Shown here: piece after piece, positions 1-10,200 of the stretch
How the letters are laid out: each line of letters opens with the position of its first letter
How positions within the stretch are numbered: the first letter of the stretch is position 1
Assembly: GCA_015680685.1 (NCBI GenBank)
Contig: MNCI01018028.1
Span: 90,742 to 123,016, forward strand
From: Gnetum montanum
Taxonomy: Eukaryota; Streptophyta; Gnetopsida; Gnetales; Gnetaceae
Direction: 5' to 3'
DNA: 32,275 bases
Notes under the pieces: generated by a model
What the model saw: the letters and a program-made list of their open reading frames with translations, nothing else
Database searches by the model: none
What the model was told of the DNA's origin: nothing
Program-made: the position numbers and the translations under genes

Positions 1-1640
1 TAACATACCTCAACTATGTTTCTTAAATACAAACTGAAAATGAACATCTTTAGCAATTAAGTTACAAAAAGAAAATTTGATGTACAACCTTAAAAAAATG
101 CTACTTACAGCATTTGAGCAAATGATATAATACACTATATCTATTCTGTAAAAACCTATAGCAGTCAAGCTATCTATCATGCTCATTTCCCTATGGCATA
201 GGTCACAGTCTCATGCAAGATAGGATGCAATAATTAAAAAGGAAATATTTAGGCAAAAGGTTAAACACAATGTTATAGGAAGCATACCAAAATAGTGGAT
301 CAATGTTCTACAATATGCTATATCACTATTTAAGTACTTTAATGTCACTGTATTTGAGTTGAAAAAGTTATCCCTCAAGCATCTTTCTTGAACATTGTAG
401 AAGGAGAATGGAAGAATATATTCAAAATAAGAATGAAAAATACAAGGACATAGTAATAAAATTCTCCCTATTGACTTTCGTCTTAGAATCATTTTTCATG
501 GAAACCTTGGCATCTGAGTCAATGCTTTTATGCTTACTGCTTAGTCTTCAATGCTTTGGCATCATAGATGAGAGAGAGAGAGAGAGAGAAGCCATCCATC
601 TGATGTCAATAGTGTTGCATATGCAAGATGTTGGAAAATCTACAGGACTCTTTTTCTTACATGTTAAGTTTGAGACCTCTAACAAATGAAAAACTTATGA
701 AGCACGAGATGTGAGGAAGCTTGTAATGGTTCAAGATGACATGCCAGATGGTGATGAGTAAATATTTTATGTTGTCTATTCTTAATGATACTATTAAGTG
801 CTATTCTTCAATGAGAGGGCCTACAGATGAGTTCAAATTATTTAAATGTTTGAGTTTCCTAATTTCAATTTTTTTTTAAAAATAAATAACTAATGCAAAA
901 AAAAAAAGAGAAATTGAAAGAACTTGATTTCATGATTATTGCAAATCCAAATCTGAGTTACATCAAAGATGTGATGAAGTGTTCTATCGATGATAGAGAT
1001 AAATGGATATGGGATATGAAGGATGATTTTAGCTCTTTTATATCTTGATTGGTTGATTGCTTTACTACTAAGTTATTTGACTAATTGACTGATCATGACT
1101 GAGTTAGGTTTTGATTGCTATTTACAGTCCTAATTATGTCAAAAGGCTAACTTCACTAATTATTGATGAATTCAATGAATAATTAATCTCTTTTAGTTGG
1201 ATGAAGGCATAAATATTGGCTAATATAAATGATTCCATTTAATTGTGGCATGGAGTAGCTCCTTTAGCTTCAGAAAAACTAAAGTGTACATTTTGACCAT
1301 TGAAACTCCTTAGTTTTCTTTAACAAAGAGGTTAAGTGTGCCGACATTTTTTAGAGTCTTTTACAAAGTTTAGATAGTGGCTTGTCAAATCAAGAAAATT
1401 TATAATTTTAGGAACATTTCAGCTCAAAGCCAATTGATGATTACTTTAACCTTAAAAGGCTCTACTAATATGCCTTTGTTTGACATGATCTGTTCCAAAA
1501 ATTTAATTTCAGATTGCCAAAATGCACAGTTATTAGAAAGGCATACAATTTGTAAGTTCTCAAGGTTTGTAACATTGTATTCAAATGCATCTCATGCTCT
1601 TGGGTTGTTCTTGAATAGATAAGAATACCATTGATGTGAT
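1..1640. other. Unassigned AT-rich sequence
   Basis: No coding region is supported here. Short open frames exist on both strands, but none shows family motifs or continues as a decayed frame. It holds a GA microsatellite at 570-589 and several A or T runs near 870-910. A short stretch around 940-1,045 reads as plausible protein on the plus strand but is too short to assign. Confidence 0.6.
570..589. repeat. (GA)10 microsatellite
   Basis: Twenty bases of uninterrupted GA dinucleotide. It is the only clean dinucleotide microsatellite in the window. Confidence 0.95.
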
Positions 1641-1714
1641 GTTTTCATAATCTAGTGGAAAAGGTACAAGCACACTTATGGAAGAAGAGAAGAAAGGAAA
1701 GGAGTTTAATGATA

Positions 1715-1756
1715 AATAACAGAGAAAGTTGGATTAATAACAGAGAAAGTTGGATT
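1715..1756. repeat. Perfect 21-bp tandem duplication
   Basis: The 21 bases at 1,715-1,735 are repeated without change at 1,736-1,756. The unit contains 'cagagaaagttgg'. Exact identity in a region otherwise full of old diverged repeats suggests a recent slippage-type duplication. Confidence 0.95.
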
Positions 1757-2019
1757 ATAACATGAAAGTTGAAATGAATGATTCATTTCCATTAAGAAAT
1801 TCTATTTTTATACCTAAGGTGAAGGGTTATGTCTATTCAATGCAATATTTTTACCTTTGTTAACTTATTGAAAGTTGATTTCATAACTATTAGTAAGTCA
1901 TCTACTTATACATCATGCATTATTCTACTTATCTTAATAGTAATTGCATCTTTTTGAGAAATGACCGGGCACATTATAGTACAAGAAAAAAGAAACAAAA
2001 CTTACAAGAAAATAAAACA

Positions 2020-2123
2020 AGGGGTGAGGAAACCCCTGTTGCAAAGTCATACAAAATTAGGGAGAGAAACCCCTAGATACAACTGGCTTGAGACAAGATT
2101 AGGGGGAAGGGGGAGCAACCCCT
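2020..2123. repeat. Three G-run/C-run micro-hairpins, about 40-bp spacing
   Basis: Three short units each open with AGGG or AGGGG and close with CCCCT: 2,020-2,037, 2,059-2,074 and 2,101-2,123. Each can fold on itself with a short purine-rich loop. The spacing of starts is 39 and 42 bases, so this may be a diverged tandem repeat. Function is unknown. Confidence 0.7.
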
Positions 2124-2678
2124 AGATGCATCCACTAACCCATGAATTAAAAGGTGAAACTTGTGGCTTGCATTTCTCTCACAACCAACAACAAAAGACC
2201 ACAAAATTTAAGATCATGACCCTTGTGATAACAAAAAAATTGACAATTCATATAGGAAATGGAAGATTCTTGCAAGTGCAATACAACATTTTTTATCTAT
2301 GCATAGTATCCACAATCTCTCTTTTAGCTTTTGAAAAAAGGAAGCCCATGGCTTGCTTAAAGACCTTGTATTTCTTCTTGTTTTGGTCTTGAATGTGCTT
2401 TACCATATGTCTAGCCTTGTTTGGATGAAGTTCATGGAAAGTTTGTCTCATGAACTTTTAGAGGTTCTTCTAAGGTGTATCTCTATTAATGCCCATGTCC
2501 AAATACAGGCAATTCCCTTCACAAAACCAAAGCTTAGCGTTGGAAGTTAGCATTTTGTTTTGAAATTTTCTCATGGCCTCTTCTTTCAAAAATTCATTGG
2601 CTTGTCTTGGTGTAGGAATACCTCTTCCAAGCTTCAGTGTTGATCCCTACAGGCAGAGAAGAAGAAGGGACAGTGTTG

Positions 2679-2782
2679 AAGATGTCTTTCAGGTTTAAAG
2701 ATGTCTTTCTTGCAAGTTCTGATCATTCTTAGAAGATGTGTGGAAATATGGAAAGACATCTTCCAAAAGCAAAAGACATCTT
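2679..2782. repeat. Foldback: near-perfect inverted repeat, arms about 31 nt
   Basis: The left arm (2,679-2,709) holds two copies of 'aagatgtctttc' separated by 7 bases. The right arm (2,751-2,782) holds two reverse-complement copies, 'gaaagacatctt' and 'aaaagacatctt', separated by 8 bases. The outer pair matches at 11 of 12 positions and the inner pair at 12 of 12, leaving a loop of about 41 nt. Further diverged copies of the reverse-complement motif follow near 2,791-2,803 and 2,845-2,857. It could be a miniature foldback transposon end, a small-RNA hairpin or a diverged satellite; nothing in the sequence decides between them. Confidence 0.75.
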
Positions 2783-3030
2783 TTAGGTACCAAAGACACC
2801 TTTCATATGTGCAAGTAGTCTTTCTAGCAAGTGATAGGTTTTAGAGAGACATCTTTTTTGACCCCACAAACATCTTGTTTAGGTAATAAATCATCCAATG
2901 TGGCTATTCCAAGTTGGGAAACAACTACAAATGTGGAGTTAATTGTGGGAAAGGTTCCTATAATGCATGTGTTTTTTTCAGTTAAATTTTGATCAATTAT
3001 TGCATGTTTAGTGTGTTAGAGTATGTGTGG

Positions 3031-4600
3031 TCAAAGGAGTGTAAGGTTTTGGTCCTTGTGTGGATCTTGGTTGTGGGAAGCCAACACTATGTGAGAAGGG
3101 AAGAGATCCTTGAGATTGATCCTTGCATTGAGGGCAAGCTTGTGTGATTGTAGAGCCTCTTGCTTTGCAATATCATTGAGTGTGAGTGTTCTATGGGATT
3201 GTGGTTCCATTGTATTTATAATATTTATGAAATTTAATAGAAGATAGCTAATTTTTCCTTGTTCTAACAAATTATTTATCTTTGTATGAAATCTAGATTT
3301 GGTGTGTTTGAATGGTTTTTATACATAGGAGTGATCTTGCTTCATTTCTCATGGGGTCATTATTCACCCTAGTCTCTTGTTCCTTTGCCTTAGTTGCTCC
3401 TTGGTTTCTTCACATAGCTGCTCTTCTAGCCTACTTCACTGAATGGCTTCTTGCATTAGCTATTGTTGTTGATCCTCCTTTATTTGTTCCTGCTTGTGCT
3501 CCTCTTCTTTCCTATAAGCTTGTTCATTTCACTTCCTTCTGAGCTACTTCTCAACCTTCATGCATTGTTTGGTTTCCTAGGTGGCTGCTTCTCTCTCTTG
3601 GAACTCTTGTTGCCAAATGAAATGAAGCTCAACCTTCTCCATAGATAGGAATGCACCTTGTGTAGGTGAGGTCACAGAGACATTGTCATGTGGGTTATTA
3701 TCTTTCCCTAAGGAAATTAGTTTATCTTGCAAACTCTGACATCTGGTGTACACCCTCTCAAAGGTGCATTCTTTTGTTAGCTAGATGGTGGTGGAGCATC
3801 CAATTCCATAGAAACCCTCTAGAGGGTAAGGATCAAGCTAGAATACCTTCCCCTCCACCTCTATTGAAGCATGTGAGAAAGAACTTGGGTAGGTTAATAG
3901 GTTTTCATAGCTACAAACACCTAAGAAATGCAAAGTGAACACCTTGTAGCTTCCAAACATTCTTGGATGGCATAAAAAAATGATCAACAAAATTTGCAGC
4001 CTTTTGCCAAATAGGTGGTAGGCATAACCTAGGGACTTGACCACTAGTGATTCTCAGCACATTCTTAGAGAAGAAAGGAGTTGCATCTTGAAGACAATAG
4101 CTTGAAGTCAAAATAACCTTGTCAACATGTGGAATGGCTAGGTACTCAACAATGGCTTCCTTATATAACATGATGTGCACCCCTTTGAACATCATAGCAT
4201 CATTCTCCCAACATGCAAAGAAGGTAGAGTCTTGAAATTTATCATCTTCCTTAAGCATGAGTAGTAGGTCCACCCACTTGGCCTGCCAAACCATCTACCA
4301 CAACTCAACATTATTTTGAAAAGGCTTAGAATCTGATTTGAAGGTAGGCATTAACCCCATGGCAGCAAGGGTGTCCTTCCACAAGCATTTTTCATAGGTG
4401 GCAACAATCTTCAGTTGGGGCACATGAGCACTTCTAAAGATAATGGCATTTTTGGTCTTCTAGATAGACTATGGGATTGTGCCAGTAGGACTATCATCAT
4501 GAAGTAGGGCGAATGAGTCGTTATTGCTACTTTTCTAGACACAAGTAGCAAATGGATAGAGATAGAGAAGGTAAGTTTATGTTTCCACACTTTTAGTGTT
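3031..4600 (-). pseudogene. Decayed minus-strand reading frame, product not recognised
   Basis: Read on the minus strand, a protein-like sequence can be followed with stops and frameshifts from about 4,600 down to about 3,031. The first part (about 4,460-3,911) is a globular segment rich in Trp and aromatic residues, with motifs such as 'VPQLKIVATYEKCLWKDTL' and 'MVWQAKWVDLLL'. A single TAG at 4,295-4,297 splits it just before this second motif. The middle (about 3,650-3,330) is strongly Glu/Gln/Lys-rich, for example 'RLEEQLCEETKEQLRQRNK', and would form coiled coil. The last part (3,210-3,031) reads 'MEPQSHRTLTLNDIAKQ' onward and may be a separate ORF. At least fifteen stops (TAG, TGA and TAA) interrupt it. 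I do not recognise the family. Position beside retroelements suggests an accessory ORF of a minus-strand element, but no LTR or pol was found for it. Coding character is moderately sure, function unknown. Confidence 0.5.
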
Positions 4601-4639
4601 GCATAAAGGGTAGTGGACATTATGATCAAGGCCTCGGTG

Positions 4640-5383
4640 TTAGAGGAATGTCTTGGTTGGGACCACTTGGTTTATAAACAACAATTGAACATTTTGAACT
4701 TTTCAAGCAAGGATCCTTTTAAATTATGCACCATCCTTGCATAAAACCATACTTTCCATGCATGATGTCTTTTGGACTTGGTGAATTAGATGAAGCAAAA
4801 AGGCATAGCTTATGGAATTGTTAACACATGTTTTTTTTTTAAAATTTTTGAATATTGAATCATTTTTTGAGCACTCTCAAAGCATGTACTTATGCCTTCT
4901 GCACTTCCTCATCACTATGGAAAGACTTATACAACCATTATAGTTTCATCAACAATCTAAATTTCTCCATTTATGGGATGGGGAAGCAATTATATAGACA
5001 TAATATCCCATGTTGAGATTGGCATAGCCTCTAGAGGGCATGTTGAAAAAATAAAAATGTTTCTTTGGTTGCTAAGAATACAAGCCATCCTAACACATGT
5101 TTTCCTTACTAGCAGTAGCATGAATGTACTGTTGCATTGCATTTTCTACAATGAGAAAATCCTCAAAACCAACTATTACTTTATAATTGTTAGTTGGTGT
5201 GGCAAGTTTAGTCTTTGCCATACATTCATCCTAGTATGTTGTTGACTTGCTTGACATGGCTTTCTTGTGGTTATTATGGAAAGCAAGGAATGTGATTATT
5301 ATCATTGGATGGATTCAAGGTTAACATCACTCTCAAATGAAATTCAATTACAAAAGCACATTGATTATTTTATTTGTTGCAAA
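4640..5383. other. No gene and no 5' LTR seen upstream of element A
   Basis: This is where the 5' LTR, primer-binding site and leader of element A should lie. In element C the primer site is 145 bases before the gag start. I find no tRNA-Asp-type primer site near 5,240 and no match to the LTRs at 13.8-14.7 kb or 28.0-28.7 kb. The 5' end of element A has been deleted or replaced. Confidence 0.55.
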
Positions 5384-7790
5384 ATGTCTTCTTCTCATAG
5401 GCATGAAGATGTTAAATCACTAGTCCATAAGAGTGCAAAGTGGTATATACTCATCTAGATGAGTATGTACCAAACTTCACCTTCATCCTACATCAAAATG
5501 AGAAATTGCAATGGCATGATATGGAGAGCAACATTATCATGCCCCTCAATCAATTCGTGCCCAGGATGCTATTTCAAACTCTTAAGAATTTGGGCATTCT
5601 AGACCTTCATGAGGAATACATTGTGAATGGTTATAACACTTAGGACTACCATCCCACTAAAACACAACACAAGCGAGATTGACATTAGAAGAAGCACCAC
5701 AAGGCTACGAAGGAGAAAAATTTCACAAATCCCTTGTTTCTACTAGATCAAGATGATAATGAGGATCCTCCCATTAAAGGTTTTCAACATGAAGATTCTC
5801 CACCTCCTATTATTGGTGATGTGGGTGATCCATTATTCATAAACTAGATTCAGGAAAAAGTAACAATCAAGGTAGGGACTCAAGTAAACATCATAATGGC
5901 AACAGATCTAAGGATGATGGTCATAATGAGCATAGAGATGGTGGAAGTGGTGGTCCACCTTCCTCTCCATCCTCTTCATCCAATTTTGAATACTCCTCTT
6001 CATCTATTGATTCTTATAGAAGCCACCATCAAAATAATTGTGATGAAGGTGATCAACAAGAAAAAAATGATCATCAATTCCATTAAAAGCATAGAGGTTG
6101 TAGAAACCATTATCAACATCATTGATATAATGATGATGATAAACCTCTATTGGCAACTCAAAGCATGCTCAACATTGTAGAGATAATAAAGATCCTAACC
6201 AGGCATGTGAAAAATACTAGGATCAAGCACTTAGACATGAATAATATCCTAAGATTTGAGTGGGGAATAAAACTCAGATTTGTAGACACATATACAAGCT
6301 TTCCATGATGCTTGTGCTTTACAGAACATTGAAAATGATTGGCAGAAACTCAAGCTTTTTCCCAGGACACTCATCAAGGAAGTTGAAAGTTGGTACCGAT
6401 CCTTAGAACCAGGATCCATTCACTGATGGAGTACCATGTTAGAACTATTTAATAATAAATAGCAAACATACTCCAGAGTGTCCAAACTAAGAAGGAAAAT
6501 CCAAGGTTGAGAATAAGAAACACATGAACCCTTGGCTTCTACCCTAGGCAGATATTATTCACTCTTACACTGATGCCCTAGTCATGGTTATTCTCAAAGG
6601 GAACAACTTTTCCACATCATATATGGGCTTAGAGTAGAAACTATAAGAACCCTTGGGGTTTATGCCTAAGGGAGACTATGCTCATTAGATCCAAAAGCTT
6701 ATAGAGTAGGTAGCAAAAAAAGAAGGTGAGTTGCAAAAAAGAGAAAGTGCAGAAGAGTATAATAGGGACCTTTTCATGAGGAAAAGGGGGGTCCAATTTT
6801 ATGATGAGGAGGAGTCATCACTCAATGAAGTGGTGAATAGGAAAACCTTGCATATCCAAAAATCTATTTTTGACTTTTTAGCAAAGGTTGATAAATTATG
6901 GGACTCTTTGGATGAGAAGCTCCAAACTGCTATGAATATTGTTGAAGCATCCAAAGAATAGAATAGTGATCATGAACGTAGGAGATGAAAAGAACTTAAA
7001 CATGCCTACTAGAGAGGTAAGGGAAAGGCTGCTGTCATAGAGACAATTATGAAAACTAACTTTGATGATAATCTTGGTTGTGACATCTATCAATATGAAC
7101 ATTCAAAGGGATGTTGTCCTTTAGTGTTACACTTACAAGAGTTTGGGGTGTATGCATTGAATCCATGACTAGCAAGAAGGTAAACACCTAGATGATTACC
7201 TTATTCTCAAGGCAATCCAAGGTAGTTTCACCAACACCAACAAGCTTATTATCGAAGTGGAGATCCACCACAACCATATGAGCAATACCAACAATGGCAC
7301 CAACCACAATAATGGAGAATGCCATCACCAAAGTAGTAGTGCCCTTACTGGTAACCAAATCCATACAAGTACTATGTTCACAACGTATTTCTCCAAGAAG
7401 GTATGCAAGCCATGCTTAATTTTAGCATCACTATTTACCATCTAGAGTACCACCAAACACATTCACCATCCACTTGAGGAGAAAACCCATATCCATACCA
7501 CCCTTCACATCTATCTACACACATCCCTCTACCCTCTACCTAGTTACCTCCTACTCTATCTATGCAAGGCGAAATTCCTTCGTAGTCATAACAATGAAAT
7601 GCTACAAGGGCTATACATTCACAACCATATTTTTCATTGAATGGTTTGGATAATAAATCTAGGAAACAACCTTTTTTCCAACCCAACAATTCTTCCAAAT
7701 CCTCACAACCTCATGTGGCTAGCTGCCCTGCATCTCCAACACCCTCATCCTCTGCATCAAATACCTTCAAGTGTATTTGAAGCCAAATGC
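5384..7790 (+). pseudogene. gag: gag remnant, element A (Athila-like capsid polyprotein)
   Basis: Gag would form the cytoplasmic virus-like particle that packages element RNA. The start at 5,384 (MSSSHRHE) aligns with the gag start of element C at 28,861; a frameshift near 5,440 follows, then 'VYTHLDEYVPNFTF' matches C's 'FYTHPDEHILDLTF'. A Ser/His-rich charged linker (about 5,880-6,130) leads to 'ATQSML' and the gag core at about 6,290-6,700, with 'FHDACALQNIENDWQKLKLF' and 'WYRSLEPGSI', the W/Y pattern of the plant retrotransposon gag family. A late 'KGCCP' motif lies at 7,106-7,120, followed by a Pro/Gln/Tyr-rich tail. No CCHC zinc knuckle is seen. More than a dozen stops and several frameshifts interrupt it. 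Confidence 0.8.
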
Positions 7791-8345
7791 CATCTTAGAT
7801 TGGCATTGTGATGTTAAATCATGATTTTTTTTAATTAGATCAAGGCTGGAAATCTTCTCACAAAAAGATCTAAACTAGGAAGTCCACTCATTTATTTGCA
7901 AATCGTTGGACATGAGCCATGCAAGGCTCTTTTTGATTCTAGTTTTGGAGTAAATCTCATCTTCCATGACATGTACAAGGCCTAGAACCTACCACCTCTC
8001 AAGAAGAGTAACATCCATTTAGAATTGGCAAACCAATCAATCATTGTTCTTTTTAGATTAGTAAAGAACATTGTGACCAAAATTTATTGATGATCCTATC
8101 CTATTGATTTTTTAGTGATCAAGGTCAAAATTTACAAGGATGTCTTCCCCCTTATTATGGAAAGGGCATGGTTAAGCATAGCGGATACATGAATGGGTAT
8201 GAGGGACCTCTCCTTGGAAATCTTCAAGGAAAAGGAATTTGGAAGGCTAAAGAAGAAGCATATTCCATGCATCACGTACAATGATAATGGGTGCAATTGC
8301 ATGAAAAATATTTGGTCCATCAAAAGTACATACATTCAAGAATGC
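7791..8345 (+). pseudogene. Aspartic protease remnant, element A
   Basis: This is the retropepsin-type protease that would cleave the polyprotein. At about 7,908-8,090 the frame reads 'GHEPCKALFDSSFGVNLI', then 'NLPPLKKSNIHLELANQS', matching element C's 'EPHRALLNSGSRVNLIS' and 'NLPQLKKSSIQLELADQF'. The active-site triplet, normally Asp-Ser/Thr-Gly, is DSS here, so the Gly is changed to Ser. The later flap and core segment reads 'FPLIMERAWLSIADT' near 8,149-8,190. A frameshift near 8,090 and several stops make it non-functional. It lies between gag and RT as expected. Confidence 0.75.
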
Positions 8346-8559
8346 AATTAGTGTGCACAAGAATCATATATTGAAAGGTGTCTATAGGTAGCAGTCACAA
8401 AATAGGAGGGCACCCAGTGGCTGATAGCTAACTCAAAAAGTAGCACATTATGCATGGAACTAATTGAGAGCCTAACATATGCTTATGTTCAAAGCATGAA
8501 TGAACTTGAGTAAGTTCATCATCAACTTTCTAATGATACAGATGATGATACCTATTGAG

Positions 8560-10070
8560 GAGAAATGGAAATCCCTGATAATTTTAAATAGAAGCCCCTA
8601 GATTTGAAAACTCTACCAATCGGCATGGAATATGCATTCTTAAATAATGGTAAGCTATTTATAATCAATGCCAAACTTGTTCCTAAATAAAAAGAAAAGT
8701 TGTTAAAGGTGGTTAACAAATGGATAACAAAATTTTCTTGGTTATATCCTGAGCTAACTAGAATCGATCCAAGGATATACTAGCATCACATTTACACTGA
8801 CCTAGCCATAAAGCCAAGAAGGCAACTACAAAGATGATTGAATTCCAAATTGAAGTAGATCATCAAGGAGGAAATAGAGCAACTCCTCAAGGTAGGGTTT
8901 ATCTATCCCACCATAAATACTAAGTGCGTTAGCCCACTTGTAATTGTGTCAAAGAAATATGGCAAGTGGTAGGTATACATCGAATTTAGGCTATTGAACA
9001 TGGCAACATTTAAAGATCATTTTTCATTGCCATTTGTCGACCAAGTATTGGATACTATCTCCAAGCATTGTTATTATAGCTTCTTGGATGGTTATAGTGG
9101 CTATAACCAAATCCAAATTATGCTAGAGGATCAGGCCAAGATAACATTTAGAAGTCCTTAGGAGACTTTTGCATATTGTAAGATGCCATTTGATCTATGT
9201 CATGCCTTGCAACATTTCAATGCTTGATCCTTAGCATCTTTCAGTAGTAGATCAATAGTGGTGTGGAAGTCTTCATGGATTCCTTGTCGATCTATGGAGG
9301 TATGTTTGAGCAAGCCTTGGACCACTTTAAGTAAGTATTGAAAAGATGTGTGGAAAAAAATTTGTAGCTGAACTAGCAAAAGACTCATCTCATGGTTCAA
9401 GAAGGCATTATATTGGGGCATCAAATTTCACAAGGGATTGAGGTGGATCCAAAGAAGATAAGAGTCATCCAAGGAATAACACATCAACTAGAGATAGTTA
9501 AAGATGTCTGATCATTCCTTGGACATACTAGCTACTATCAGTGATTCATAGAGAATTTTTCTAAGATCAAAAAGTCATTGGTTGAGCTGACAAAGAAAGA
9601 TGCTCCATACATCTGGACCAAGGAATGCAAACATGCATTCCAACAATTGAAGGAAAAACTTGTAGAAACTACAATTCTACAAGCACTAGAATGATCTAAA
9701 TCATTTCACATAATGATGGATGCATCTAGTTATGCTTTGAGAGTAGTGCTTACATAGTTGGACAATAAAAAATGTCCATATTACATCCACTATGCAAGCT
9801 GAAGCATTGTAGGTGCACAACTAAATTACACCACCACAGAGAAAGAACTAATGGCCATGGTGTATGCTCTTGAAACATTTAGGCACTATGCACTTGGTTA
9901 TAAGGTATTTGTGCAAATGAACTATAGTTCCATTCACTTTCTAATGAACAAGATGATGATAAGCCCCTATATCATACAGTGGATCATGATCTTGTAAGAT
10001 TTTAATATCATGATGGTAGACCAAAAAGAAATTGAGAATGTGATCACTGACCACCTCTCTCAACTAAGAT
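8560..10070 (+). pseudogene. pol: Reverse transcriptase and RNase H remnant, element A
   Basis: This enzyme would copy element RNA to DNA and remove the RNA strand. Visible in order: an N-terminal 'KVVNKWITKFSWLYPEL' segment; 'VSPLVIVSKKYGKW' near 8,930-8,970; RT motif A as 'FLDGYSGYNQI' with the catalytic Asp codon intact at 9,087-9,089; 'KMPFDLCHALQHF' near 9,180-9,220; and the YxDD equivalent at 9,272-9,283, which reads FMDS, so the second Asp is lost. The RNase H domain follows, with 'MMDASSYAL' near 9,714 and 'TTTEKELMAMVYALETFRHY' near 9,832-9,890, and ends about 'ITDHLSQL' at 10,060. Stops replace several Gln and Trp positions. Downstream it joins integrase as in all Ty3/Gypsy elements. 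Confidence 0.85.
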
Positions 10071-10200
10071 GGGATAATAAAGAGGAGAGCTTGCTCTCTA
10101 ATCAATTTTCAAATGAACTTCTCTTTACAAGAGCAATAAATGACCAAGTGCCTATAGAAACAACATGGTACAATGGCATCCTCACCTATCTTCTCACTTA

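Larger units (their letters stand above)
1990..3030. other. No gene seen; repeats only
   Basis: Apart from the G/C micro-hairpins and the foldback listed separately, I see no coding signal. Short open frames at 2,126-2,550 on the plus strand show no conserved motifs and no continuation past their stops. Confidence 0.5.

Noticed and set aside
3312-3648. Hydrophobic plus-strand open frames that look like membrane proteins
   Set aside because: They are the complement of a Glu/Gln/Lys-rich minus-strand frame, which produces Leu/Phe/Ser-rich false ORFs.
5896-6180. 94-codon Met/Ile-rich plus-strand frame
   Set aside because: Out-of-frame reading of the Ser/His-rich linker of element A's gag; the other frame matches element C.
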